From VXYL01 sp963666465 (GTDB lineage: Bacteria > Pseudomonadota > Gammaproteobacteria > Pseudomonadales > Azotimanducaceae), in the NCBI GenBank assembly GCA_963666465.1, contig OY762824.1:1240001-1304000 (forward strand): 64,000 nt of DNA, written 5' to 3'. A program made the position numbers and the translations under genes. The notes below the pieces were generated by a model, which made no database searches, was not told the DNA's origin, and was given only the letters and a program-made list of their open reading frames with translations. Numbering within the stretch: position 1 is the stretch's first letter; the number at the start of each line of letters is the position of its first letter. This document shows, piece by piece, positions 50,942-60,305 of the stretch.

Positions 50942-53071
50942 ATGTTCTCCTTGATGTCGCCATCCCAAGCCGAACCGCTGATTGCCAAGGTCTTCGCGGC
51001 CAGTTCCAAATGCCAGCTCTTGGTAAGTGAAGAGCACGCTTTCGGGAAGCGTTGCCTGCCGCTCGGCACGGTCTCTTTGGTCTCTAGCGAACCTGATCCG
51101 GCCCGCCATGAAAGGCTGGTTCAACGGGGTGCGTTCGAGTGGCGGCTTCCATGCCTGGACGAGACCAAAAGGAAGGTGGCGTGCCTGCTTGGCCTGAAGG
51201 ATGGCCCCGACGATCGCGTCCGCAGAGCGATGGACGAGATCGCATCGATTGCGGCGCGCGTTGGCTGCATTTACCCACGATTTGACCCAGTGGCATTGGA
51301 GGAAATGCCGTTCCGCCGCACCACGACGCTGGTCGTGGATACGTCGAGCGTCCTGCAAGGAGCCCTGGACTTCGCGGCGCGTTTCCTTCATCCCGGGGTT
51401 CGACTCAAGATTCCCGCCATCGCACAAATGGAAATCGCCAACCAAACTGACCGGTTTCTGAAGACGCGAAGGGCTGAGTCGAGGAAGCCAGGGCGTCGCA
51501 GTTACGAATTGCTGGAGCATCTTCGAAGCCAAGGAGGCCAGCGTGCGCTTTTGCGCGTCGAACTCCATGCGGAAACGGAGGTGGAGCGAACCTACCTGCT
51601 CGGTGACCCCCTGCGGTCCGCATTCCAGCGCGACACAGAAGACGACATCCGCGAGTTGAGCCTGAGCGTGCCGGTGCGGTCGTATGCCGATCGGCTAATC
51701 CTCGAGTCTGCCCGTCATCATCAATCGCAATCGGGTCCAGCACATCCCGTTCGTCTTCTGACGGCCGACCAAGGGCTCGCCCGCATGGCGATGGCGGAGG
51801 GCATCAGTCCCCTCTTTTTCCGCGCGACCAAGGCCAGCGATATCTTCGGGCGACGTTTGGCTGGTCAGACGTTTGCGCCATTCTCCGGACACATGCGGCA
51901 TACGCCGCTCGCGGATCTGATCTGGGAACTTGCCACGTCATTCGGATCGGTGCGCATCGAGTGCCCGCAAAGTGGCTCGTTCCAAGTGTCCGCCATCGGG
52001 GAACAATTCTCGTGGGCACCGTACCACGCGGAAGAGGATTTGCTCTGGTGCTGCTTTGAGGAGCCGAAGCAACCCAGTGCCACCGCCCCGGTACCCGGAC
52101 GCGGACAGCCTGAACCACCACCGGAAGAGCGAAGGCGCAAGGAGGAAGCGCCGGAAGCGCCCCCACGGGGAAGTCCGACACCAGGCATGCCAGCGAATCG
52201 GACCGACAACCGGGCAGACCACGAGGAACCAGGGCGGCACGTCGCCCGGTCAAGCGCACCGGCCATCTCCTACCAGCCGGGAGTGGCACGAGGGGCCCAC
52301 GCGGCAAGTTTCCTTCGCCTGAACGTCGAACGTCTCTTCGAGCTAGCCTGCCTGCTAGACGATCAGGTGGAAGTACCCGTTCGTCAGGTTGAGGAGCTCG
52401 TTGGCGGGAACGGCAGCGAGTACCGCCGCTTTCTTCGCACCGGTGGCCTCGTGGTGCTCGGCGACGGGGAGTGGGTCGCGGGCAAGCGGATTCCGTTCCT
52501 GGCCGCAGCGCTTCGGAACGAGCGAGTTGAGGACGTGCGGGAAGCGTTGCTTGAGGTACCCTCATTCAAGAGGTTTGGCGACATGCTCCAAGGCTTGTCC
52601 CGGGGCGAGGCGCTTGACGGAAAACCGCTTCGGCGGGGCTTGGCGACCTACCGAACGCTAGGGGAAGTCACGCTGCTTTGCGCTTCAGTCTCGATGAACC
52701 GGATTTACGCGACGCCCAACTCGCCAGAACCGGAGGAGTTCGCAAACATAGTCTTGCGCCGCTTCCCCTCTCTCGACCGGGATGGCAGTGGTCTCGTAGC
52801 CACGGGAGAGTGGCTAGAGGACTTGCTCCAGCACGAAGGCATTCACCCAGAAGTCGCTCGACGCCAACTGCGCGCTGCCAGTGAGTTGGGATTGCTCCGT
52901 CGATCAACCGAAGGATCGACAACCCAGCTTCGGCATCGCGACCGCGTCGTACACGTGCTGCGAACCGACTCGGCGGAGCCGGTGGTGGAACGGGTGTTTC
53001 TCTATCGTGGTGACTATCTCATCCCAGGAAAGGCGAGTGCAAGCCTACGCATCGAGGGGATACGACCATGA
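50942..53071 (+). CDS. Large PIN-domain protein of a PIN-ATPase operon
   Basis: 709 residues from the ATG at 50942 (AGGTGA 9 nt upstream). After an about 125-residue N-terminal region the PIN domain begins: RTTTLVVDTSSVLQGALDFA (first Asp), KIPAIAQMEIANQ (Glu), and RLLTADQGLARMAMAEGI (C-terminal Asp), about residues 125-300. A Pro/Glu/Arg-rich linker (about 380-450) precedes a C-terminal half of about 250 residues with helical, winged-helix-like character (VPVRQVEELVGGNGSEYRRF; EWLEDLLQHEGIHPEVARRQ). The TGA overlaps the ATPase start (ATGA). Predicted metal-dependent nuclease whose activity is probably gated by the ATPase partner. Whole-protein architecture not familiar to me. Confidence 0.75.
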   Translation: MFSLMSPSQAEPLIAKVFAASSKCQLLVSEEHAFGKRCLPLGTVSLVSSEPDPARHERLVQRGAFEWRLPCLDETKRKVACLLGLKDGPDDRVRRAMDEIASIAARVGCIYPRFDPVALEEMPFRRTTTLVVDTSSVLQGALDFAARFLHPGVRLKIPAIAQMEIANQTDRFLKTRRAESRKPGRRSYELLEHLRSQGGQRALLRVELHAETEVERTYLLGDPLRSAFQRDTEDDIRELSLSVPVRSYADRLILESARHHQSQSGPAHPVRLLTADQGLARMAMAEGISPLFFRATKASDIFGRRLAGQTFAPFSGHMRHTPLADLIWELATSFGSVRIECPQSGSFQVSAIGEQFSWAPYHAEEDLLWCCFEEPKQPSATAPVPGRGQPEPPPEERRRKEEAPEAPPRGSPTPGMPANRTDNRADHEEPGRHVARSSAPAISYQPGVARGAHAASFLRLNVERLFELACLLDDQVEVPVRQVEELVGGNGSEYRRFLRTGGLVVLGDGEWVAGKRIPFLAAALRNERVEDVREALLEVPSFKRFGDMLQGLSRGEALDGKPLRRGLATYRTLGEVTLLCASVSMNRIYATPNSPEPEEFANIVLRRFPSLDRDGSGLVATGEWLEDLLQHEGIHPEVARRQLRAASELGLLRRSTEGSTTQLRHRDRVVHVLRTDSAEPVVERVFLYRGDYLIPGKASASLRIEGIRP

Positions 53072-54186
53072 GCTTGCGAGACCGCATACGAGACGAAGCA
53101 ACCGAGGACGCGCCGCAACAAATCTATGCGGTGTTCGGGGTTGACTCGAATCCCTTCCCTGCCTCCAACCAAACATCGGACAATCCGCATTTGGCCACCG
53201 ACGCCGACACCGAAGTGGAAGACAGGATCGTCACCTTCTTGCGAAACCAGCGCTCCCAAGTCGTTGTCGTCGAGGGTACCCAGGGTGTTGGCAAAACTAA
53301 CTTCCTATGCCATTTCGCGGACGAAATTCGAAGCGCGATGGACGAAATGGACGGATACTACGTGGTTCGTTACTTCGCGGATCCCGAACGGTCCTTCGAC
53401 GGAACCACGCGCCGGATGTTCGAGGGTCTAGGGACAGAGCATCTCAGGAAACTGGCCAACGCTCTGAGTGGGAGTAGGGCGGCCCGCCAAGCAATCCAAG
53501 CCGCTTCGGGGCACGACATGCAGACGGCGCTCGAGCGCATTAGGCAGGAACCGTCACAAGAGAATCTTGGCTTCATGATGGAGTGGCTGATGGGCCTTCG
53601 CATTCTCAAGGCCCACCGTCTAGCACTCGGCGTACAATTCCGGCTCGACACGGTCGAATCCAAAACCTCGGCGCTTAGAGACCTGATTCATGTCAGTGTC
53701 GAAGCGGATGTGTTGAAGGGTATATTTCTGCTATTGGACGAGCTGGAAAAGCAAGATGGAGTTTTGGGACCGATGGCGGTAGTGCGCTATCTTTCAGCAT
53801 TGAGGGCTGTAGTTGACGCGCTTCCGAAACGCCTTTTCTTGATGATTGGCATTTCGCCAGACGCGCTAAGGCGTTACTCCTTGGCACTTCCGGCCCTCCG
53901 AGGCAGGCTGGAAAACAAGATCACCTTGGAACCGTTGTCTGATGTGACCGAGGCGATCAAGCTCATGGACTTCTATGTCGAGTCGGCGCAGCGTTCCGCG
54001 CAAGAGAGGCAACGGACGGATGGGGGCGATAGGAAGATCGTACTACCGGGCGAAGCCGAAGACCTGTTCAACAAGCTCTACGAGCGCGCCAAACGTCGGG
54101 GTGACGAGGGCGTACGCCAGCGGGCGTACCTCCACGAGCTGCACAGAATCGCCGAGAAGGCGATCCTAGAGGCTAATCCAAGGTGA
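53068..54186 (+). CDS. P-loop ATPase of the PIN-ATPase operon
   Basis: 372 residues. Walker A is VVVVEGTQGVGKTNFLCHF (about residue 68), and Walker B is GIFLLLDELEKQDG (about 218). A sensor-like LFLMIGISPDALRRYS and a LEPLSDVTEAIKLMDFY segment follow, resembling BREX/DNA-processing STAND or ORC-type ATPases. The N-terminus has IYAVFGVDSNPFPASNQTSD, a FGVxxNPF motif seen in several P-loop proteins that bind partner subunits. The ATG lies inside the PIN gene's stop overlap, so the two are strictly coupled. GC content and codon use look slightly lower than in the metabolic genes. Likely the energy-dependent sensor or activator of the PIN nuclease (inference). Confidence 0.8.
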   Translation: MSLRDRIRDEATEDAPQQIYAVFGVDSNPFPASNQTSDNPHLATDADTEVEDRIVTFLRNQRSQVVVVEGTQGVGKTNFLCHFADEIRSAMDEMDGYYVVRYFADPERSFDGTTRRMFEGLGTEHLRKLANALSGSRAARQAIQAASGHDMQTALERIRQEPSQENLGFMMEWLMGLRILKAHRLALGVQFRLDTVESKTSALRDLIHVSVEADVLKGIFLLLDELEKQDGVLGPMAVVRYLSALRAVVDALPKRLFLMIGISPDALRRYSLALPALRGRLENKITLEPLSDVTEAIKLMDFYVESAQRSAQERQRTDGGDRKIVLPGEAEDLFNKLYERAKRRGDEGVRQRAYLHELHRIAEKAILEANPR

Positions 54187-54624
54187 CTCAATGTGGTTGT
54201 TCAGGGTAGGGGAAGGAAACAGGAAAACACGGGCATAGCGCTGTCCATCGTCGAGGGCCGTGCGGTCGTCAGTCTCGTTCAGGCCGCGCCTTGCGCCGGC
54301 CTGCCGCGAGTCTTGGCTTGATCTGCATGGGCCGCTTGCCTCGGTGCAGACACAAGGCCACCGACCCCGGCTGCATGGCCGGCTACAGCCCAAGGCGGGG
54401 CTATTGGTCTGCGCCGCGAGGGGCAACCGACGCTTCGACAGACCTCCCGGTCACGTCTCCTGGAAGTCCCGAAGGTCTCGGAGCCCTGCCAAGAGCTGTG
54501 CGGACTCAGCAGGTGCCTTCACGACTGACAGGAAGCTCCGACCACGCATGTTTAAGTGCGCCTAGAGTCGGAGCCTGGCATCGCTGTTGAGGCACGATAC
54601 TCCTGCCGTCCGCATCGCCGCACA
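54187..54624. other. Intergenic, with one palindrome
   Basis: 438 bases after the ATPase. No convincing gene on either strand. The only notable structure is GCTCCGAC at 54535-54542 pairing with GTCGGAGC at 54567-54574, an 8-bp stem with a 24-nt loop. It lies 50 nt beyond the convergent winged-helix gene's stop and may be a shared terminator. Confidence 0.5.
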
Positions 54625-55836
54625 TCAATCTCGCGTGGCGGCAGTCCGCTGGCCGGCGTGCCATGCCAGGTTGATGCCCCTTCCCGTGTCGCGCTGATCG
54701 GGCAGGGTGTCGGCGTGGCCTTGGGCTCTGAGGTGCGCCGTCAGGGCCCACGACGTGGTGTCCGGGTAGTCCGGCAGGCCGGCCCATGCCTCGGCATCCA
54801 TGCCTTCCAGGGCTCCTCGCAGGTCCGCAACGACATTGCCAAAGCGCGCCTGCCATTCGCGTTCCACCTCATGCACCAGCCAAGGCCAGGCGTCGCGCAC
54901 ACGCTTCGACTTCGGCGTCAGATACACCGTGCGAGAGGCGTCGGAAGGTTTGCCCGATGTCACCACCACGCACAGATGCCGCTCCGGACCAGAGCGGCCA
55001 TTGCCCACCACGTCGCAGAGCTTGCGCGCTTCGCCGAGCGGCATTCCCTCGTCCGGCACATGCTTGAGGAAGACCGATGCCCACGCGAGGGAGCCGAGCT
55101 CGTGCGCTTCGTAGTCGAGGGTGAAGGCCGTCAACGCCCACGACAGCAGCGCCGGCAGTGTCAGCGAGGGCGCTTCGTTCGCATCACGTGGCACCACGGG
55201 CCACTCCTCCCCGCGCGCCGGCTTGCGCGGCGGGCCCGGTTCCGCTGGCAGATAGCTGCCGCCCGTCAGCGATGCGTCCGCAATGCCATAGCCCACAAGA
55301 TAGTGGGGCAGCTCCAAGTCCTGGCCGGCGGCGATTCCACGAAGGGCGTCGCGCAGGCGGCCTGCCGCCTCACTGCCGAAGCGTCGCTCCCAGCGAGATT
55401 CCACCGCCGCCACTCGCTCGCGCCCCGCCCGCTCCATGGCGAGCCCCTGCCGGGTCAGATGAATCCGCTTGGGAACGCGAGCCTTTCCTCGCTTCCCCGG
55501 CGTGGGGTTTTCCACGGTCAGCCAACCCATCTGCGTGAGCTCCCTCAACACAACCCGCAACACCCGCCGGGAGACGATGGCTCGCTCCCGCACCTCGGCC
55601 TCGGTGCCGCCCTCCCCTACCGCTCGCAGTACGTTCGCCCATACGGCGAGCGAGGGAACGCCGGCCGCTGGCGCCTCCCCGTAATCCCGCGTGAACGCTA
55701 TCAGCGCGTGGCTCAGCAAGGCCGGCAAGGTCGCTGATGCGTTGAACTCGCCGGGTTTGGCGTCCTCCGCACGGCCACCCTGACGCGCATGCATCCGCGC
55801 CGATGCATAGCCGAAGTTGCGCGCCAGCATCCGCAT
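54625..55836 (-). CDS. Protein with two tandem winged-helix (MarR-like) units
   Basis: 403 codons from the ATG at 55836 (GGGGGAGG 8 nt upstream; an ATG two codons in and a GTG at 55905 are alternatives). Two similar units of about 150 residues repeat: LPALLSHALIAFTRDYGEAP with SRRVLRVVLRELTQMGWLTV and VPKRIHLTRQGLAM, then LPALLSWALTAFTLDYEAHE with ERHLCVVVTSGKPSD and RTVYLTPKSKRVRDAW. Each has the helix-helix-wing profile of MarR-type DNA-binding domains and an RWERRFG/EWQARFG-type helix after it. Possibly a monomeric regulator that reads an asymmetric site. No ligand domain is seen; no neighbour explains its target. Confidence 0.7.
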   Translation of the reverse strand: MRMLARNFGYASARMHARQGGRAEDAKPGEFNASATLPALLSHALIAFTRDYGEAPAAGVPSLAVWANVLRAVGEGGTEAEVRERAIVSRRVLRVVLRELTQMGWLTVENPTPGKRGKARVPKRIHLTRQGLAMERAGRERVAAVESRWERRFGSEAAGRLRDALRGIAAGQDLELPHYLVGYGIADASLTGGSYLPAEPGPPRKPARGEEWPVVPRDANEAPSLTLPALLSWALTAFTLDYEAHELGSLAWASVFLKHVPDEGMPLGEARKLCDVVGNGRSGPERHLCVVVTSGKPSDASRTVYLTPKSKRVRDAWPWLVHEVEREWQARFGNVVADLRGALEGMDAEAWAGLPDYPDTTSWALTAHLRAQGHADTLPDQRDTGRGINLAWHAGQRTAATRD

Positions 55837-56038
55837 CGGCGCCTCCCCCGCGATCAGGCAAACGGACGCTGGACCACCGTCGGAAGCCACCGCCTCTCGC
55901 CGCACCGGGCCTGCCCGGCGAACCCAGCTAGCCCATCTTTACCAACAACCCCGTGATTTTCGCCCGATCTTGCGGTGATTGACGGTTTTGGGGTCGGCAA
56001 CTCGTTGTTTTCCGGTTCCTGGTGGGGTGGATCGACCG

Positions 56039-57976
56039 ATGTAGTGCCATAATAGGGTGGTGTCGGTTGACATGGGTGGCCGGCGCCGCTACCGTCACCC
56101 GCCATGTTCATCCGCCGTACCCTCACCCGCCGCACCGGCGGCCAGGACTACCACTCCCACCGCCTCGTGCACAGTCGGCGCGACGGCGCCAAGGTCCGCC
56201 AGCGCACGTTGTTGAACCTCGGCAGCGATTTCGACCTGCCTGTGGAGGAGTGGCCGGAACTGTGCCGGCGCATCGACGAGATCTTGAACGGCCAGGCGCC
56301 GCTCACCGACGATGCGCCGGCTGCCGTCGAGGAAGAAGCGCAACGGATCGGGGCGCAACTGCTGGCCCGCGGCCGGGCGGGGGACGCCGAAGCGGTGCGT
56401 GATCCGGTCCGTGTGGACGTGGCGTCGCTCGAGTTGACGCGCCCGCGCAGCGTGGGCGTCGAGCAGGCGGGACTGTGGGCGGTCGAGCAGGCGGGACTGT
56501 GGGCGGTCGAGCGGTTGGGCCTGATGGAGTTGCTGTCGACCCTGGGCATCAACGCGTCGCCGTGCACGGCCGCGGTGGCCTCGATCGTGGCGCGGCTTGC
56601 GTACCCGGCCTCGGAGCGGGCCACGCACGCCTGGCTGCGCGAGCGCAGTGCCTTGGGGGAGTTGCTGGGTGTGGACTTCGAGACCATGGGGGCGATGCAG
56701 TTGTACCGGGCCTCGGATGCCTTGGTTGCCCACCGCGAAGCGATCGAGGCGCATCTGTTCGAGAGCGCCATGGACCTGTTCGACCTGGCGCCGACGGTGA
56801 CGCTCTACGATCTGACCAACACCTATTACGAGGGCGATGTGGCGGATCAGCCCGAGGCGCGGCGGGGGCATTCGAAGGAGAAGCGCAGCGACTGCAAGCT
56901 GCTCACCCTGGGGCTGGTGCTGGACGGGGGTGGTTTCGTGCGGCGTTCGCGGGTGTTCGCGGGCAACGTCAAGGAAGACCGGACGCTTTCCGGCATGCTG
57001 GACGCGCTCGGGGCACCGCCGGGGTCGCGGGTGGTGCTCGACCGGGGCATCGCCACCGAGCGACAGGTCGACTGGCTGAAGGCGAACGGGTACCGCTACA
57101 TCGTGGTCTCGCGCGAGCGCAAGCGCCGCTTCGAGCCCGAGGCGGCACTCGCCCACCGCACCCGCAGCGGCGGGGTGGTGCATCTGGAGAAGGTGGACGA
57201 CGCCGAGGCGGGCGAGGTGCGCCTGTACTGCTGCTCCGAGCAGCGTGCCGAGAAGGAGCGCGGCATGGCCGAGCGGTTTGCGCAACGCCTGGAGCGGGAT
57301 CTCGATGCGATCAACGAGGGGCTGTCGCGGCCGCGCACGCAGAAGAAGCCGGAAAAGATCTGGCAACGCATCGGCCGGCTGGTGGAGAAGAGCCGCGGTG
57401 TCGGCCAACACTACGACATCGCGGTGGCAACCGACGAGAGCGGCAAACGGGCCGTGGCGGTGACCTTCCTCCGCACGCCGGTGGCCGGGACGATGCTCAC
57501 CCATCCGGGCGTCTATTGCCTGCGCAGCAACGAGACCGACTTCAGCGAGGAGCGCCTGTGGCGCACCTTCACCCTGCTCACGGATGTCGAGGCGGCGTTC
57601 CGTTCCCTGAAATCCGAACTGGGCCTGCGCCCCATCCATCACCGCAAGCCGCGCCGTGCCGAGGGCCATCTGTTCATCACGGTGATCGCCTACCAACGGG
57701 TCCAGGTGATTCGCACCCGTCTGGCCGAGCGCGGCGACGGGCCGATGCGCACGGCGAACTGGACGACGCTCAAACGGATTCTCGGCGGCCGTCAGCGGGT
57801 GACCGCGACGTTCAAGCGCGCCGACGGACGCACGCTGCATGTGCGCAAGGCGACGCGCCCGGAACCGCAGCAGAAGGCCATCCTCGATGCCTTGGGGATC
57901 CCCTCCTCAGCCGGGGGGACACACCAGGCGGTCGTCTGAGGGGAAACCATCACGTCGGGCACGAATGTAGTGCCAT
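56039..57976 (+). mobile_element. IS1634-family insertion sequence (ends tentative)
   Basis: The transposase is surrounded by a 12-bp direct repeat, ATGTAGTGCCAT, at 56039-56050 and 57965-57976. Such a repeat could belong to subterminal transposase-binding sites or be an insertion footprint. Proper inverted ends could not be found by eye, so the boundaries given are those of the direct repeat only. It lies between a regulator gene and the MoxR operon. Confidence 0.6.
56104..57939 (+). CDS. IS1634-family transposase
   Basis: 611 residues of an IS1634-type DDE transposase. The first Asp is in TVTLYDLTNTYYEG (about residue 240), and the second in SRVVLDRGIATERQ (about 315). The Glu is in LLTDVEAAFRSLKSELGLRP (about 500), the family's Y/T-x-VE-x-xFR-x-LK-x-x-L-x-x-RP box. 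The frame is intact, so it may be active. A 24-bp exact tandem duplication (56461-56484 and 56485-56508) inserts an extra VEQAGLWA copy at about residues 120-135 without breaking the frame. Start at the ATG after the left direct repeat. Confidence 0.92.
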   Translation: MFIRRTLTRRTGGQDYHSHRLVHSRRDGAKVRQRTLLNLGSDFDLPVEEWPELCRRIDEILNGQAPLTDDAPAAVEEEAQRIGAQLLARGRAGDAEAVRDPVRVDVASLELTRPRSVGVEQAGLWAVEQAGLWAVERLGLMELLSTLGINASPCTAAVASIVARLAYPASERATHAWLRERSALGELLGVDFETMGAMQLYRASDALVAHREAIEAHLFESAMDLFDLAPTVTLYDLTNTYYEGDVADQPEARRGHSKEKRSDCKLLTLGLVLDGGGFVRRSRVFAGNVKEDRTLSGMLDALGAPPGSRVVLDRGIATERQVDWLKANGYRYIVVSRERKRRFEPEAALAHRTRSGGVVHLEKVDDAEAGEVRLYCCSEQRAEKERGMAERFAQRLERDLDAINEGLSRPRTQKKPEKIWQRIGRLVEKSRGVGQHYDIAVATDESGKRAVAVTFLRTPVAGTMLTHPGVYCLRSNETDFSEERLWRTFTLLTDVEAAFRSLKSELGLRPIHHRKPRRAEGHLFITVIAYQRVQVIRTRLAERGDGPMRTANWTTLKRILGGRQRVTATFKRADGRTLHVRKATRPEPQQKAILDALGIPSSAGGTHQAVV

Positions 57977-58443
57977 GCGCGCGATTCGGTCAACCTAAAT
58001 TGTTGAGATACAACAGTTTATTTTTTTCGTTGGTAAACTTGGGCTAGACCTGCCGGAAAGAAAATGCTCGGCGAGCAGCGCCGCCACCTCGCCGTCCAAG
58101 CCATCCTCGAACACGAGCGCGGCTTCGTGCTCGCCATCCGAGCCTTCGATCACCCGACTCCCAGCATTCCCCGTCTCGGCCACCACCACGCCCGGAAAAC
58201 CGAGCCAACGCTCTCGCAGCAGTCCTTCGATCTCCCCCATCGCTCTCGTTCCTCGCCGACTACACCTGCCACCATACCGCCACCGACGAGTTGCCTTCCG
58301 CCCGCCACCTTGGTGCCGACCAATCGCCGTTTGAACATCGTCCAAGTGCCGGCTACCGTGCGGTCCATCTGCGGGGAAACGGAAGTGCTGCGCCAACGCC
58401 ACTCTCAACGCGCCATCCGGCGCGCTACCAAGCCGAGCGCACC
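57940..58443. other. Gap between the insertion sequence and MoxR
   Basis: 504 bases. It contains the right end of the insertion sequence, an unusually AT-rich stretch (57990-58035), and one possible small minus-strand gene (57995-58240). The MoxR promoter is presumably between 58240 and 58440 but is not identifiable. Confidence 0.5.
57995..58240 (-). CDS. Small unknown protein next to the insertion sequence
   Basis: 81 residues from the ATG at 58240: MGEIEGLLRERWLGFPGVVV then AETGNAGSRVIEGSDGE, ALVFEDGLDGEVAALLAEHF. The body looks like a real acidic protein. The last about 20 residues (PSLPTKKINCCISTI) fall in AT-rich DNA beside the insertion sequence and do not match the rest in composition. 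This suggests the 3' end was cut off by the insertion. Divergent from MoxR. No family recognised. Confidence 0.4.
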   Translation of the reverse strand: MGEIEGLLRERWLGFPGVVVAETGNAGSRVIEGSDGEHEAALVFEDGLDGEVAALLAEHFLSGRSSPSLPTKKINCCISTI

Positions 58444-59391
58444 GTGACCGACGCCACGGTGCTGCCCCGCGTGCGCGCCGCGCGACGCTGGCTCGAACAG
58501 CGAGTCGTGGGCCAGGATCGGCTGATGCAGCGCTTGGTGGTGGCCTTGGTTTGCGGCGGCCACCTGCTCGTCGAGGGCGCCCCCGGCCTCGCCAAGACCC
58601 GCGCCATCAAGGAGCTCGCGCGCGTCGTGGAAGGGGACTTCCACCGCATCCAGTTCACGCCCGACCTGCTCCCCGGCGACATCACCGGCTCGGAGATCTA
58701 CCGCAACGAGACCGGCAGCTTCGAGTTCCAGCCCGGGCCCGTGTTCCACAACATGGTGCTCGCCGACGAGGTCAACCGGGCGCCGGCCAAGGTGCAGTCG
58801 GCCTTGCTCGAAGCCATGGGCGAGCACCAGGTGACGGTAGGCCGCCGCACGCTTGCCCTGCCGCCCCTCTTTCTCGTGATGGCGACGCAGAACCCCATCG
58901 AGCACGAAGGTGCCTATCCGCTGCCGGAAGCGCAGCTAGACCGCTTCCTCATGCTGGTGCGCGTGGGCTATCCGCCGCCGGCCGTGGAGCACGAGATTCT
59001 TCGGCTGGCCAGGGAGGAACACGCGGGCCTCGCCAGCGAGGAGCCGGAAGGTAGGCTGTCGCAGGAGGACGTGTTTCGGGCGCGGCGCGAGGCGAGCGAG
59101 GTGTTCATGGCGCCGGCGGTGGAGCGCTACATCGTCGAGCTGGTGGCGGCAACCCGGCAGCGAGGGGATCTCGACTACGGCGCCAGCCCGCGGGCGACCA
59201 TTGCGCTCGATCAATGCGCCCGCGTCACCGCATGGCTCGAAGGGCGCGACTACACCTCACCCGAGGATGTGCAGTCGGTGGCGCACGATGTCATGCGCCA
59301 CCGACTCATCCCCACCTTCGAGGCGCAGGCGCGCGGCGTCGAGATGGACATGTTGATCGACGACCTGCTCGGCGACGTGCCGGTGCCGTGA
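58444..59391 (+). CDS. MoxR-family AAA+ ATPase
   Basis: 315 residues. Walker A is LLVEGAPGLAKTRAIKE (about residue 42), and Walker B is NMVLADEVNRAPAKVQSALLEAM (about 105), with the MoxR-specific LFLVMATQNPIEHEGAYPLP (sensor 1) and SPRATIALDQCARV (sensor 2). Start at a GTG at 58444, since the conserved start TDATVLPRVRAARRWLEQ begins there; earlier in-frame codons are not family-like. MoxR proteins chaperone or activate partner proteins containing VWA/MIDAS domains. The TGA overlaps the DUF58 GTG start (GTGA), consistent with the standard MoxR-DUF58-DUF4381-VWA operon. Confidence 0.93.
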   Translation: MTDATVLPRVRAARRWLEQRVVGQDRLMQRLVVALVCGGHLLVEGAPGLAKTRAIKELARVVEGDFHRIQFTPDLLPGDITGSEIYRNETGSFEFQPGPVFHNMVLADEVNRAPAKVQSALLEAMGEHQVTVGRRTLALPPLFLVMATQNPIEHEGAYPLPEAQLDRFLMLVRVGYPPPAVEHEILRLAREEHAGLASEEPEGRLSQEDVFRARREASEVFMAPAVERYIVELVAATRQRGDLDYGASPRATIALDQCARVTAWLEGRDYTSPEDVQSVAHDVMRHRLIPTFEAQARGVEMDMLIDDLLGDVPVP

Positions 59392-60305
59392 AGGGCGTTT
59401 CGCCCAGCCCCGTCGCGACCGAGGCGGCGTCCGCAAATGGGCCAGCTCTAAGGGGCGCATACGCGAGTCTCGCGGACCTGCTTGCGCTGCGTCACCTGCG
59501 CGCTCCCGCCCTTCCTCGTCGCGCCAAGGGCCGGCGCATCGGCATGCACGAATCCCGCCGCAAGGGGCGCGGCATCGATCTCGACGAGGTACGGGAGTAT
59601 CAACCCGGCGATGACGCCCGCTACATCGACTGGCGGGTCACGGCGCGCAAGGCGCATGCCCACATCCGCGTCTTTCGCGAAGAACGTGAGTTGCCGACGC
59701 TGATCGTCGTGGACCAAACCCGCTCGATGTTCTTCGGCAGCGTGGCGCGGCTGAAGTCCGTGGCGGCAGCGGAGGTGGCTGCGCGGACCGCATGGCGAGC
59801 GCTTCAGGCCGGGGATCGGGTTGGCGGCGTGGTGATCGGCGACGCCGAGCTTGTCGCCTTTCGACCACACCGCTCCAGCGTCGCCACCGGAAGGTTCATT
59901 GCGGCTGTCGCGAAGGCCAACCAAGCACTCTCGGCGGCGCCAGCCACAACCGACTCCCTTGAGCGGCTGCCGGAAAGCCTGGCCCGCCTCGCACCGGCCA
60001 ATCAACGCATCGTCGTCATCAGCGACTTCTCCGCCAGGGAGGACTGGCTCAACGCCGTCACGGCCCTCGCCAGTCGCAACGCAACCTCCTTCGTCGCCAT
60101 CTTCGACCCCCTCGAACGACGCCTGCCAAACGCCCGCCGTGCCTTCAACGTCAGCGACGGCCTGCGCCGCGTCCGCTTCAACGCCACCCACGGCACGGAG
60201 GATTACCAACACCGCTTCGACCACCGCATGGCGCTACTAGCCACCCACTGCCGAGACGCCGGCATCGACCTCACCACCATCGCCACGAACGACCCGATTC
60301 CGTAG
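59388..60305 (+). CDS. DUF58 protein of the MoxR operon
   Basis: 305 residues. The family block HESRRKGRGIDLDEVREYQP (about 55-75) and DDARYIDWRVTARKAHAHIR lead into a VWA-like region: LIVVDQTRSMFFGSVA (MIDAS-like DxTxSM) and IVVISDFSAREDWL. The GTG at 59388 overlaps the MoxR stop. The protein is expected to work with MoxR in envelope or stress functions. The next expected gene, DUF4381, is not contiguous but appears 3.2 kb downstream after an insertion, so polarity on the rest of the operon is likely. Confidence 0.9.
   Translation: MKGVSPSPVATEAASANGPALRGAYASLADLLALRHLRAPALPRRAKGRRIGMHESRRKGRGIDLDEVREYQPGDDARYIDWRVTARKAHAHIRVFREERELPTLIVVDQTRSMFFGSVARLKSVAAAEVAARTAWRALQAGDRVGGVVIGDAELVAFRPHRSSVATGRFIAAVAKANQALSAAPATTDSLERLPESLARLAPANQRIVVISDFSAREDWLNAVTALASRNATSFVAIFDPLERRLPNARRAFNVSDGLRRVRFNATHGTEDYQHRFDHRMALLATHCRDAGIDLTTIATNDPIP

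Noticed and set aside
56461..56508. Possible CRISPR-like or minisatellite array
   Set aside because: Only two exact 24-bp units with no spacers, inside a transposase coding sequence; simple duplication.
56095..57840. 581-codon frame opposite the IS1634 transposase
   Set aside because: Antisense shadow; the plus strand shows the DDE motifs.
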